This document shows, piece by piece, positions 52,047-61,319 of a stretch of 64,000 bases of DNA. A program made the position numbers and the translations under genes. How positions within the stretch are numbered: position 1 is the first letter of the stretch; every line of letters begins with the position of its first letter. Below the pieces are notes generated by a model that searched no databases, had not been told where the DNA came from, and saw nothing but the letters and a program-made list of their open reading frames with translations. Source of the DNA: WTFY01 sp011523795 (GTDB taxonomy: Bacteria; Pseudomonadota; Gammaproteobacteria; UBA4575); assembly GCA_965207475.1 (NCBI GenBank), contig OZ242278.1, positions 1,364,001-1,428,000 on the forward strand. The letters run 5' to 3'.

Positions 52047-53813
52047 TTACTCCTCCTGCACGTCTACAGCAAATGCACCTCTTACATGTCCATTCGTGAA
52101 GTGACCATCAAATGTGCCGGCTGCTTGCGACGGCGTAGCTGTTGCATCAGCCCCGGGACCGTAGAACATGCCTTCCCACGCGCCCGCAGTGGAACCCAGG
52201 TCTCCGCCATCCGTTACACCACCAAACGTACCGGTACTACCGTCACCATGAGTAGTGCGATCAGAACCGTACATATTTTGCTGGGTTCTCCTGGCAGCAT
52301 CGGCGCCAATCATGTCCCTATTCAGGCTCAACTCCCAGTCCGCATCGATCGGCATACCATAACCGTCCATGAAGCTCGAGATGGTTCCAGTAATGCTGAA
52401 CTGGTGATTCGTACCAATGTCAGCACCTCCGAAATTCGCCTCAAGCATGGCATCCGCCGTGAACTGGCCTGATGAGAACGGACCGTCCGGATTCACCCCA
52501 CCTTGTGGTGTGATCGTCTTCATCATGTACAGCCCGGTTGCAGGTCCTGAGTACGTGGCAGTGCCTGTCACAGTAGCAACTGTGGTAACCGGCCGCTTGC
52601 CTTCAGCAAAAGGCCGCATCATTTCAGTGGTTTTGCCCATATCGTCGGTAACTGACTGCTCCCAGTATCCGAAGATCATGAAATCAGCATCCTGAACTAC
52701 TCCAGGAACCATGATTGCTGCAAGAGCATCTGTAAGGGCAGTGTCATTAGTTGGGTCAGTATCTCCAGTGTTATCAGTTAGGAAATTACCCCTAGAATCT
52801 CTGACGCCATCCGGCTCAAATGTCCATGTGCCGGCAAGGTTACTCAGGTTACCGTCCTTATTGTGCATGCTGGAACAGCCACTTGCACAATCAAACGTGC
52901 CTGGAACACCCCTGAACGAGCCTTTGACCTTGCCAACACCAGGAAAGGTATAGGTACCCTCAGTAGTCGGGCCAAAGTTGCCTGAAAATAGTGCGTGATT
53001 AGCTGCAACCTCAGTGTTTACGATGGACAATACTCCATTACCATCAACTGCGCTTACGCCCAGTCCAGCCCTGTGGGTGGTGCTCCCAGCGTTAGCAGTG
53101 GTAAAGAAATCGCTGTACTTTGCGTCTTTATCGGCCGCCTTGTCGTTGTACTTGACCACGGTATGCATGGTATTGCCGTCTTTGCTGGTGTAGGTGTATG
53201 TGCCACCCATCCAGTCCGGAATCATCGCAGGGTCTGCGGTGTGCATGAACTCCAACTCAGTTACCGTATCATCATCGGCAATTGTCCTGAACTGCGGCAT
53301 ACCGAAGTTGTCATCATCAGCGACAGGCGTGATATGCACGATGGCAGCCTCATCAGCGTCTGCTGCATCCGCATCCGCCAGCGTGGCCATGGGGCCAATC
53401 AGTCCGGCAATTCGCTCGGCAGCCGCCTTATCTTCAGCCGCCTTTGCCATTGCTTTTCTGTCCAGAGATGCCTGGGATTCTGCAGCTGTAGCCATACCGC
53501 CTGTAGAGGTGGCTCCATCTGCGGTGACTTCAACTGAACAAGCTTCTCCGCCAGCAGGACATGAGAATGTGATGTCGCCGATATCAGCGCTCATACCGGG
53601 ATCAATCTCAGCCATTCCTCCCATGACATCGACACCAGAAGGCAGGGTGACATCATGAGTCATAGGTTCAGGTGGTTCAGTCGGTTCAGTCGGTTCAGTC
53701 GGCGTCGTTGGCGCAGGAGCGCTACTACCGCCGCCGCCGCCGCAGCCGTACATCACCAATGAAAGAGCAGTAAGCAGGAATACCGCCCACACTGTTTTGT
53801 TAAATATGGTCAT
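52047..53813 (-). CDS. Large TbpB-like surface-type lipoprotein, Slam-linked
   Basis: 588 residues from ATG 53813 (GGGGG upstream); a GTG four codons earlier is in frame. Signal peptide with lipobox-like MYGC and five Gly after the Cys. A Pro-Thr-Glu repeat linker (TPTEPTEPTEPPEP) follows, then a Cys-containing small domain (TFSCPAGGEACSVEV), an Ala/Asp-rich helical stretch and a beta-rich C-terminal region. CASGC near residue 310 gives a second Cys pair. TGTATYSGPATGLYM and the end AGAWEGMFYGPGADA ... QAAGTFDGHFTNGHVRGAF match the TbpB-type C-terminal barrel. Its ligand is unknown. Confidence 0.75.
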   Translation of the reverse strand: MTIFNKTVWAVFLLTALSLVMYGCGGGGGSSAPAPTTPTEPTEPTEPPEPMTHDVTLPSGVDVMGGMAEIDPGMSADIGDITFSCPAGGEACSVEVTADGATSTGGMATAAESQASLDRKAMAKAAEDKAAAERIAGLIGPMATLADADAADADEAAIVHITPVADDDNFGMPQFRTIADDDTVTELEFMHTADPAMIPDWMGGTYTYTSKDGNTMHTVVKYNDKAADKDAKYSDFFTTANAGSTTHRAGLGVSAVDGNGVLSIVNTEVAANHALFSGNFGPTTEGTYTFPGVGKVKGSFRGVPGTFDCASGCSSMHNKDGNLSNLAGTWTFEPDGVRDSRGNFLTDNTGDTDPTNDTALTDALAAIMVPGVVQDADFMIFGYWEQSVTDDMGKTTEMMRPFAEGKRPVTTVATVTGTATYSGPATGLYMMKTITPQGGVNPDGPFSSGQFTADAMLEANFGGADIGTNHQFSITGTISSFMDGYGMPIDADWELSLNRDMIGADAARRTQQNMYGSDRTTHGDGSTGTFGGVTDGGDLGSTAGAWEGMFYGPGADATATPSQAAGTFDGHFTNGHVRGAFAVDVQEE

Positions 53814-54443
53814 TACAACCCCCACGAATCTGTTAGTCTTTTAAGTTTCGGCACTGGTGCCGTTCCGTAACAAATGGTAACAAGAATTTAGAGTCCTCAT
53901 CTACACCTATAGCAAAAATTACACACCTACACACCCCTCTCCATACAATATTGCATGAACAAGGTGCGCCACCCAAGGTTCTTGTTGAATTTGCTCAGTG
54001 GAGTTTATAACAGAGTTTTCTGGCTACGCAAGTGCATTTTACGTCATAGCCCATATAAATGCTCAAAATTTATACTCATTTCTGACTCTGTAATTGAAAA
54101 CTGAAATTTGCTTTCATTTTGCTGAGACTTACAGCAATAGCCATGGAAGACAAGTTTTCTCCCAACGAACTCCATTGGGTCACTGTGAGCCCCTATTATC
54201 AGTTATCCTAACATTATCGACCCTAAGTATGACTGAGACTAAAAAATAACTTTTTTAATGCTCTCTCCAAAATTTCAAAGCAATCACTACATGAACTTAA
54301 GAGGCCTTGAACGAACATATAGATTTGTCGCCAAAACATTTCAAACGATACTCTTCGAATAGTCCCCAGGACCTCGTTGCATTACGATAACAATTCAGAG
54401 AACTAAGAAACTGAACTAATGGTCAATACAACTCTAGACAGCT
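53814..54443. other. AT-rich intergenic region
   Basis: 630 bp rich in A and T. It must hold the promoter of the minus-strand lipoprotein. No gene, RNA or repeat was recognised. Confidence 0.5.
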
Positions 54444-54833
54444 TTGGCTTGGTTTTGCGTGCGACGCGATAGCGTGGCGCGGTCTAGTAGCGTGCCATTA
54501 AAGAATTTGCGAAAGCGTACCAAGACGCGCCCCGGCGATATCGTGGAAGTAAGCGTTGTAGAAAAGTTCGACCTCGTGGACACAACTCAGTTCTCCCGTG
54601 TGTTCTGCAATTGCGTGCGTGACATCCTTGGTATGGAAGTTGCTTTTCGTGGCAAGGCAATTTGCTTTACGCCGACACACATGATTGTCACTAACCTAAG
54701 TTTTCAGCGGTTGCTAGAAAGTTTCCTTGAACAGAGGGGAGCCAGTTTTGACGAGTTTTCTGCCGAGGGGCAGTTGCGCTCATTTTCAGCCCAGCAACTC
54801 CTGCTGTCAGACAGTAAGAAAAAAAGCCAGTAA
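54444..54833 (+). CDS. Unrecognised protein, possibly a fragment
   Basis: Up to 129 residues from a TTG at 54444; a GTG at 54492 would give 113 and a more protein-like start (PLKNLRKRTKTRPGDIVEVS). The part DTTQFSRVFCNCVRDILGME and FTPTHMIVTNLSFQRLLESF looks like genuine coding sequence with hydrophobic helices. Neither start has a ribosome site and stop codons lie shortly upstream. Since the next gene is clearly decayed, this may be the surviving end of a longer gene. I do not recognise the family. Confidence 0.4.
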   Translation: MAWFCVRRDSVARSSSVPLKNLRKRTKTRPGDIVEVSVVEKFDLVDTTQFSRVFCNCVRDILGMEVAFRGKAICFTPTHMIVTNLSFQRLLESFLEQRGASFDEFSAEGQLRSFSAQQLLLSDSKKKSQ

Positions 54834-54865
54834 ACTTGTTCTGAGGCTCAGCGCTGGTTGAACCA

Positions 54866-56017
54866 ATGTCTTACACCCTATCTGATAGGGTAGAGGCTCT
54901 GGCCAATGGAATCGGGCAGTGGTTTATGCAAAACATGGCAGCTGATGGCTCATTACCCTACAAGTACTAGCCGAGCCAGGGCAAAAACTCGCCTGCGAAT
55001 AATGCTATTCGCCGGTTCCTGGGGACGTTGGCACTTACACGCCTGGGTGCATTACAGGGAAACTAATCCAAGTTGGACGCTGCGCAACGAAACTTGCGTT
55101 TCAACCTAAAGTGCTACTTCAAGGATATGGGTGGTGGACGTGGTGCAATCGTGGAAGGCAACGAAGCCAAGCTCGGTGCTGCCGCCCTAGAGGGGTTGGC
55201 GATTATGGATAGCCCGGAGCGAGAGGAGTTTTCCGAGGAACTAACCATGCTTGCAGCGGGAATCGAATCACTTGTGGGCAATAAACTCGGATTCCGCACG
55301 TTCTTCTTTCCGTCTGAACGTGATGGTGATAACTGGAACTTTTATTCAGGCGAAGCCTTGCTGTTCTGGGCAGAAGCATTACGTCGGGGAGAGAACTTCG
55401 CACCGATTCTTGAACAATGTGTGAAGGTGTCAAAATGCTGCCGCAAGATACACTTTCAAAAACGAAACCCGGCTTTCGTACCTTGGCATACGCAAGCTTG
55501 TACCTCATTGTTTGCGCACTCGGGCGAAAGGGGTTTTCAAAGTTTGTGCTTGAGATCAGCGACTGGCTGTTGCCAATGCAGCAATGGGACAATCTGACAC
55601 CTGATCTGCTCGGGCGATTCTACAACACGAGCCGACCTGATTATGGCCCGCCGCACGCAGCATCCACAGGGGTGTATTTGGAAAGTTTTGCCGACGCGAC
55701 TGCACTTGCCCGAGCTGGGGGACAGTACCTGCGAGGCTGCCTATGAGCAAGCGCTTCAGCGTAGTTTACGCTCGTTGCGACAATTACAATTTCGTGATCA
55801 ATACGACACCTATTACATTTCCAAGAAGAACCGGGTCCTTGGCGCTCTGCGTACAGAAGCTTACGACAATACGATTCGAGTTGATTCAGCCGCACATGCC
55901 CTTCTGGCTGCTGTGAAAATACTTCGACCTATGGAGTTTGGACTGGTTCAGTCCAAGAGCGGCAGCATAGCCGAAGCATTCAGCCGGACCATGCTGCGAC
56001 TAAACCGTACCAAGTAG
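54866..56017 (+). pseudogene. Decayed alpha/alpha-barrel-like protein gene
   Basis: A single ancestral protein can be followed from MSYTLSDRVEALANGIGQWF to LNRTK through four lesions: TAG at 54968, TAA at 55064, a frame change near 55543 and a second near 55715. Pieces such as ANNAIRRFLGTLALTRLGA, NWNFYSGEALLFWAEALRRG, RNPAFVPWHTQA, FVLEISDWLLPMQQWDN, PHAASTGVYLESFADATALA and VLGALRTEAYDNTIRVDSAA give the repeated helix pairs of a glycosidase/epimerase-like barrel. The intact length would be about 380 residues. The family name and function are not known to me. Confidence 0.65.
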
Positions 56018-56503
56018 CTATCATGATGGCTAAGGCAAGGCGTAGCAGCCTTGTCAGATTGACTTGAGAAAGTGTTCCTAAAATGCACGCAAGCGACACT
56101 GTATATATTTGCTTGCTTATAAATAAATTTTATGGATATGAACTGGGACAATCATTTTACCCGTTATAAAAAACAGTATAGATACTGGGTAATTAAAAAA
56201 ATTTATAGTCAGGTTTGTATGTGGGCATGGGTGTGGGGATTAAATTCATTCAAAAACCCTTACTCAACAAGTGAAATCGTTAGCTGGGCAATCCTATGTC
56301 CTTGCATCGAAACCGATCATGACCAAGCAATAACATCCAGATTCAGTCAGGGATCGCCATACAAAGAAAACGTGGCCGCATACAAATGTGAGAGCGTAAA
56401 AGCACATCGGCATCTGCACGGATCAACGCGCCGGCTGGGATATACTTTATACATTCAATTCGTACTCAATAAGCACTAGTCAACATTTCCAAAATTTGAA
56501 CTC
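56018..56503. other. Intergenic region upstream of pip
   Basis: 486 bp, AT-rich, with no supported gene; an open frame at 56132-56479 has unnatural composition. A TATACT -10-like element lies at about 56441-56446 but lacks a good -35. Confidence 0.4.
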
Positions 56504-57460
56504 ATGAAATATCTGCCTCCTTATCCAGAAACCAAACCGTACAAAACGTTCATGCTGAAGGTGTCCGGGCTGCACACGTTGTGGGTCGAGGAGTGCGGAA
56601 ATCCTGAAGGGACTCCCGTCGTGTTTCTGCATGGCGGGCCGGGTGCGGGATGCGAGGCATTTCATCGAAGGTTCTTCGATCCGAAGCACTACCGGATCAT
56701 CCTGTTTGACCAACGCGGCTGCGGGCGTTCCACCCCGCATGCGGAATTGCGCGAGAACACGACACAGGACTTGGTCACAGACATCGAGCGCATCCGCGAA
56801 CATCTGGGTATAGACAGATGGCTGGTGTTCGGCGGCTCGTGGGGTGCTACGCTGGGACTGGCCTATGCCGAGGCCTATCCCGGGCGGGTCACAGGACTCA
56901 TCCTGCGCGGTATCTTCCTTTGTCGCAGGCAAGACATCCAGTGGTTCTACCAGGAGGGTGCGGGCCGGATTCATCCGGAGCTGTGGGAAGAGTACGTGCG
57001 CATCATCCCCGAGGATGAACGCCACGACATGGTCGGTGCCTACTACAGGCGCCTGACCTCAAGCGATGTGGACGTGCAGCTTGCTGCCGCACGCGCCTGG
57101 TCGGTCTGGGAAGGTGCTACCTCCAACCTGGTCACCAAACCCTCGGTGCTGGATCATTTTGCACACGAGCCCACCGCCCTGAGCCTGGCGAGAATTGAGT
57201 GTCATTACTTCATGCACGATTCCTTTCTCGCCGACAACCAGCTGCTCAAGGATGCCCACCGTCTCGAAGGCATTCCCGGGGTGATCGTGCACGGGCGCTA
57301 TGATGTGGTGTGCCCCATCGAGCAGGCTTGGGCGCTGCACCGGGTCTGGCCCGGATCGGAACTCAAGGTCGCACCATGCTCGGGGCATTCTGCAACCGAG
57401 CCCGAGATCATCGATACCCTGGTTCGGGCTACACAACAATTCATGGGAGAGGTTGCATGA
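56504..57460 (+). CDS. pip: Proline iminopeptidase
   Basis: Releases N-terminal proline from peptides; cytoplasmic alpha/beta-hydrolase of family S33. 318 residues. HGGPGAGC near 43-50 (oxyanion), DQRGCGRSTPHAELRENTTQ near 67-86, nucleophile GGSWGATL near 108-115, Asp in HGRYDVVCP near 264-272 and His in CSGHSA near 293 are in order. It is followed by dtd after 22 bp. Confidence 0.95.
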   Translation: MKYLPPYPETKPYKTFMLKVSGLHTLWVEECGNPEGTPVVFLHGGPGAGCEAFHRRFFDPKHYRIILFDQRGCGRSTPHAELRENTTQDLVTDIERIREHLGIDRWLVFGGSWGATLGLAYAEAYPGRVTGLILRGIFLCRRQDIQWFYQEGAGRIHPELWEEYVRIIPEDERHDMVGAYYRRLTSSDVDVQLAAARAWSVWEGATSNLVTKPSVLDHFAHEPTALSLARIECHYFMHDSFLADNQLLKDAHRLEGIPGVIVHGRYDVVCPIEQAWALHRVWPGSELKVAPCSGHSATEPEIIDTLVRATQQFMGEVA

Positions 57461-57482
57461 TATCTTCTGCAGGAGTCTTTGC

Positions 57483-57920
57483 ATGATTGCGCTGCTGCAA
57501 CGCGTAGCCTCGGCAAGCGTGAACGTTGAGAATGAAACCGTCGCTGCGATCGGTTCAGGACTGCTGGTGTACGTGGCGTTGCAGCCGCAGGACGACGAGG
57601 CCATCCTCGTGCGCATGGGCGAGCGGGTGCTCGCTTACCGGGTCTTTGCAGACGATGCGGACCGCATGAACCTCGGTGTCGAGCAGGCCAAGGGCGAGGT
57701 GCTGCTGGTTCCGCAGTTCACGCTGGCCGCCAGCACCCGCAAGGGGCTGCGTGCGAGCTTCTCGCAGGCGGCTTCCCCCGAACGTGCAAAGGTACTGTTC
57801 GAGCAGTTTGCAGACCACCTGAAGTCGAAATATGGTAGAGTGAAGACCGGTGTGTTCGGCGCGCGCATGCAGGTGCACTCGGTCAATGACGGACCGGTGA
57901 CCTTCTGGCTGCAGCTGTGA
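57483..57920 (+). CDS. dtd: D-aminoacyl-tRNA deacylase
   Basis: Hydrolyses D-aminoacyl-tRNAs. 145 residues from ATG 57483 with AGGAG seven bases upstream. The two Dtd active-site motifs are present as PQFTLAAS near 78-85 (usually SQFTL) and NDGPVTFWLQL at the C-terminus (Gly-Pro of the cross-subunit pocket). Confidence 0.94.
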   Translation: MIALLQRVASASVNVENETVAAIGSGLLVYVALQPQDDEAILVRMGERVLAYRVFADDADRMNLGVEQAKGEVLLVPQFTLAASTRKGLRASFSQAASPERAKVLFEQFADHLKSKYGRVKTGVFGARMQVHSVNDGPVTFWLQL

Positions 57921-57970
57921 CCGCCGGGACACGAAAACGCATGAATTGAAACCTCGATCACCCCGCAGCC

Positions 57971-58564
57971 ATGAGCACGCGCAACGCAAACATTGAGCGC
58001 AATACCAAGGAGACCCGGATTGCAGTCCAGCTGAACCTGGACGGCAGCGGCCAGGCGAAACTCGACACCGGCCTGCCCTTTTTCGAGCACATGCTGGACC
58101 AGGTGGCCCGCCACGGGAGGCTGGACCTTGACCTGCATGCCAAGGGGGACCTGGAAATCGATGCGCACCATACCGTCGAAGACGTCGGCATCACGCTGGG
58201 GCAAGCCTTTGCACGAGCCGTCGGCGACAAGGAGGGTATCTACCGGTACGGGTATGCCTATGTCCCGCTGGACGAAGCACTCTCCCGGGTGGTGATTGAT
58301 TTTTCCGGGCGCCCCGGTCTTGAATTCCGGGTGCAGTTCCCGCGTGCGCGGGTGGGCGATTTCGATGTCGACCTCATCCACGAGTTCTTCCAGGGGTTTG
58401 TGAACCATGCGAACGTGACCCTGCATGTCGACAACCTGTCGGGGTCCAACTCGCACCACATCGCCGAGACCGTGTTCAAGGCCTTCGGCCGTGCGCTGCG
58501 CATCGCCGTCACAGCCGACCCCCGCATGCAAGGAGAGATCCCGTCGACCAAGGGCAGCCTCTGA
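57971..58564 (+). CDS. hisB: Imidazoleglycerol-phosphate dehydratase
   Basis: Sixth step of histidine synthesis. 197 residues, the monofunctional form without the phosphatase domain of enteric HisB. Metal-binding HHTVEDVGI near 63-71, FFEHMLDQVARHG near 37-49 and SNSHHIAETVFKAFGRAL near 159-176 are conserved. First gene of hisB-hisH-hisA-hisF-hisE. Confidence 0.97.
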   Translation: MSTRNANIERNTKETRIAVQLNLDGSGQAKLDTGLPFFEHMLDQVARHGRLDLDLHAKGDLEIDAHHTVEDVGITLGQAFARAVGDKEGIYRYGYAYVPLDEALSRVVIDFSGRPGLEFRVQFPRARVGDFDVDLIHEFFQGFVNHANVTLHVDNLSGSNSHHIAETVFKAFGRALRIAVTADPRMQGEIPSTKGSL

Positions 58565-58613
58565 ACCCGTTTCCTGCACCTGCGAGCAGGCCCGTGTACC
58601 GACCGTCACTTCC

Positions 58614-59258
58614 ATGCACCGCCTTGCCATAATTGATTACGGAATAGGAAACCTTTATTCTGTAATAAAGGCGGTCGAGCATGTTGCGGGGCCTGCAGAC
58701 CGCGTGCGGGTCACATCGAATCCAGAAGAAATCATCACGAGTGACAGGGTGGTATTCCCGGGCCAGGGCGCGGCACTTGACTGCATGCGTGCCCTGCATG
58801 CACTGGACCTGTTCGATGCCGTGAGGGAGGCGGCCCGGCAAAAACCGTTCCTGGGGATCTGCATGGGAATGCAGGTACTCATGCAGGACAGCGAGGAAAA
58901 CGAAGGCACCGGATGCCTGGCATTGTATGACGGCAGGGTGAAGTACTTCGGTAACCACATATCCGCGGGCGCAGGCGAGGGGCGCTACAAGATTCCGCAC
59001 ATGGGCTGGAACAGCATCCGCCAGGAGCAGGACCATCCGCTCTGGGCCGGCATTCCGCAGTCCAGCTATTTCTACTTCGTGCACAGCTACTTCGTGCAGT
59101 GTACCCAGCCGGACCTGGTAGCAGGCACGACCGACTACGGCATCCCGTTCGCCTCCGTGATCGCGCGAGACAACGTGTTCGCTATGCAGTGCCATCCCGA
59201 AAAAAGCGCGGACCCGGGCCTCAGGCTGCTCAGCAACTTCATGCACTGGGACGGATAG
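58614..59258 (+). CDS. hisH: Imidazole glycerol phosphate synthase, glutaminase subunit
   Basis: Class I glutamine amidotransferase that feeds ammonia to HisF. 214 residues from ATG 58614. Catalytic Cys in FLGICMGMQVL near 79-89, His-Pro-Glu-Lys-Ser in CHPEKSADPG near 193-202, and IIDYGIGNLYSV at the N-terminus. Met replaces the usual Leu next to the nucleophile Cys. Confidence 0.96.
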   Translation: MHRLAIIDYGIGNLYSVIKAVEHVAGPADRVRVTSNPEEIITSDRVVFPGQGAALDCMRALHALDLFDAVREAARQKPFLGICMGMQVLMQDSEENEGTGCLALYDGRVKYFGNHISAGAGEGRYKIPHMGWNSIRQEQDHPLWAGIPQSSYFYFVHSYFVQCTQPDLVAGTTDYGIPFASVIARDNVFAMQCHPEKSADPGLRLLSNFMHWDG

Positions 59259-59285
59259 GGCCGCACAGATACGAAGAACCGGAAG

Positions 59286-60029
59286 ATGATCGTCATTCCA
59301 GCCATCGATCTCAAGGACGGCAAATGCGTGCGCCTCCGCCAGGGTGCCATGAGTGATGTCACGGTGTTCTCCGATGACCCTGTCAGTGTCGCGGACAACT
59401 GGGTCGAAGCCGGTGCCAGGCGCCTGCACATCGTGGATCTGGACGGGGCCTCCACCGGCACCCCGCAGAATGCCGGGATCATCGAGGCCATCGCCTCCAA
59501 ACACCCTGATCTGCCGATCCAGGTCGGCGGTGGCATCCGCCACGAGGATACCGTGCAAAACTACCTGGACATCGGCGTGCAGTACGTGATCCTCGGCACG
59601 CGCGCCATCAGCACCCCGCATTTCGTCAACGACCTGTGCCTGGAGTTCCCGGGGCACATCATCGTCGGACTGGATGCGCGCAACGGCAAGGTGGCGATCG
59701 ACGGCTGGTCCAAACTGTCCCACCATGATGCCATCGACATGGCACAGCATTTCGAGGCCGATGGGGTGGCGGCCATCGTGTTCACGGACATCAGCCGAGA
59801 CGGCATGATGCAGGGGCTGAACGTCGAGTCGACTGCAGAGCTTGCAGGTGCCGTGCACATCCCGGTGATCGCATCGGGCGGCGTAACCGACGAGGCCGAC
59901 ATCCGCAGGCTGTGCGAGTGCGACGAGGAAGGCATCGTTGGAGTCATCGTCGGGCGGGCCCTGTACGAGGGAACCATCAAGCTGGAACAGGCCCAGGCGC
60001 TGGCGGATGATGCGACCGGCGAGGCATGA
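59286..60029 (+). CDS. hisA: ProFAR isomerase
   Basis: Amadori isomerase of the fourth step of histidine synthesis. 247 residues, TIM barrel. Catalytic Asp8 in IPAIDLKDGKCVRLRQG and Asp near 129 in VGLDARNGKVAIDGW, with phosphate-binding QVGGGIR near 79 and VIASGGVTDEADI near 196-208. Confidence 0.97.
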   Translation: MIVIPAIDLKDGKCVRLRQGAMSDVTVFSDDPVSVADNWVEAGARRLHIVDLDGASTGTPQNAGIIEAIASKHPDLPIQVGGGIRHEDTVQNYLDIGVQYVILGTRAISTPHFVNDLCLEFPGHIIVGLDARNGKVAIDGWSKLSHHDAIDMAQHFEADGVAAIVFTDISRDGMMQGLNVESTAELAGAVHIPVIASGGVTDEADIRRLCECDEEGIVGVIVGRALYEGTIKLEQAQALADDATGEA

Positions 60030-60096
60030 CCTGCCGCACAGCTGAACGACCGGTCCCGGGACCCGCCTGAACCACTGACTACCCCTCCACCTGCCC

Positions 60097-60894
60097 ATGG
60101 CCCTCGCGAAGCGAATCATCCCCTGCCTGGACGTCGATGCCGGGCGCGTGGTCAAGGGCGTGCGTTTCATCGACATCCGCGATGCAGGCGATCCGGTCGA
60201 GGTGGCCAAGCGCTATGACCGGGAAGGGGCCGACGAGATTACGTTCCTCGACATCACCGCCAGTTCCGATAACCGGGACACCATGGTGCACGTGGTGGAA
60301 CAGGTTGCCGCCCAGGTGTTCATCCCGCTCACGGTCGGCGGCGGCATCCGCAAGGTGGAGGATATCCGTACCATGCTCAATGCCGGGGCGGACAAGGTGG
60401 CGATCAACACGGCCGCGGTGTTCGAACCTGAATTCGTGAAACGGGCCAGCGGCAAGACCGGCTCGCAGTGCATCGTGGTGGCCATCGATGCGAAGCGGGT
60501 CAGCAGCGAGGACGAGGTGCCGCGCTGGGAGATCTTCACACACGGAGGGCGCAAGCCCACGGGGCTCGATGCCGTGGAATGGGCGCGCAGGATGGAAACC
60601 CTCGGTGCCGGCGAGATCCTACTCACCAGCATGGACCGCGACGGCGTGAAGACGGGATTTGACCTGGAGCTTACGCGCACTGTCAGCGAGGCCGTGAACA
60701 TCCCCGTGATTGCCTCCGGCGGGGTCGGCACGCTCGAGCACCTGGTGGAGGGCGTGACGCAGGGCAAGGCCGATGCGGTGCTTGCAGCCAGCATCTTCCA
60801 TTTTGCCGAGTACACAATCCGCGAGGCCAAGCAATACATGGCCCGCCACGGCATCACGGTCAGGATTCCGCCCGGGGAGCCCGGCGTGCAATAG
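60097..60894 (+). CDS. hisF: Imidazole glycerol phosphate synthase, cyclase subunit
   Basis: Closes the imidazole ring and releases AICAR. 265 residues, TIM barrel. Catalytic Asp11 in IIPCLDVDAGRVVKGV and Asp in TSMDRDGVKTGFDL near 172-185; phosphate sites VGGGIRK near 80-86 and VIASGGVGTLEHL near 201-213. Pairs with HisH. Confidence 0.97.
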   Translation: MALAKRIIPCLDVDAGRVVKGVRFIDIRDAGDPVEVAKRYDREGADEITFLDITASSDNRDTMVHVVEQVAAQVFIPLTVGGGIRKVEDIRTMLNAGADKVAINTAAVFEPEFVKRASGKTGSQCIVVAIDAKRVSSEDEVPRWEIFTHGGRKPTGLDAVEWARRMETLGAGEILLTSMDRDGVKTGFDLELTRTVSEAVNIPVIASGGVGTLEHLVEGVTQGKADAVLAASIFHFAEYTIREAKQYMARHGITVRIPPGEPGVQ

Positions 60895-60944
60895 GGGTTC
60901 GGCCCCGGCATGTGGTACTGTAGCTACTGGCGGACAACGGGTGG

Positions 60945-61283
60945 ATGAAAGCAATGAGCACAGAGGATATCCTGCACCAGATCACCGAGATCCTGGATCA
61001 GCGCAAGGGGGCTCCGGTCGGGGAGTCCTACGTGGCCGGGCTGTATGCGGGCGGACTCGAGAAGATTCTTGCTAAAATCAGCGAGGAAGCAGGGGAAACC
61101 GTGGAGGCGGGTGCCGGGGAGGACCTGGAACACCTGGTCCACGAGGTGGCGGACCTGTGGTTTCACTGCATGGTGCTGCTGGCCTACAAGGGTCTGGGCC
61201 ACGAGGCGGTGCTGGACGAGCTGGCCGGACGTTTCGGTGTATCGGGGCTCGTTGAGAAAGCCCGGCGCAAGCCCGCAGGTTGA
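60945..61283 (+). CDS. hisE: Phosphoribosyl-ATP pyrophosphatase
   Basis: Second step of histidine synthesis. 112 residues. The MazG-like motif KISEEAGETVEAGAGEDLEH near 43-62 and HEVADLWFHCMVLL near 65-78 hold the Mg-binding acids. A second Met (codon 4) may be the real start. The cyclohydrolase gene hisI, often located between hisF and hisE, is not here. Confidence 0.93.
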   Translation: MKAMSTEDILHQITEILDQRKGAPVGESYVAGLYAGGLEKILAKISEEAGETVEAGAGEDLEHLVHEVADLWFHCMVLLAYKGLGHEAVLDELAGRFGVSGLVEKARRKPAG

Positions 61284-61319
61284 CCGCAGAGATTTATTTA
61301 CAGAACGGGAGTAGACGTT

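Noticed and set aside
53320..53480. Ala/Asp-rich tract of the large lipoprotein as a sign of frameshift
   Set aside because: The frame is open throughout and flanked by coherent beta-rich domains; it reads as a helical linker.
56132..56479. A 115-codon plus-strand open frame upstream of pip
   Set aside because: Trp/Cys/Lys-rich unnatural composition, no ribosome site, no recognisable fold.
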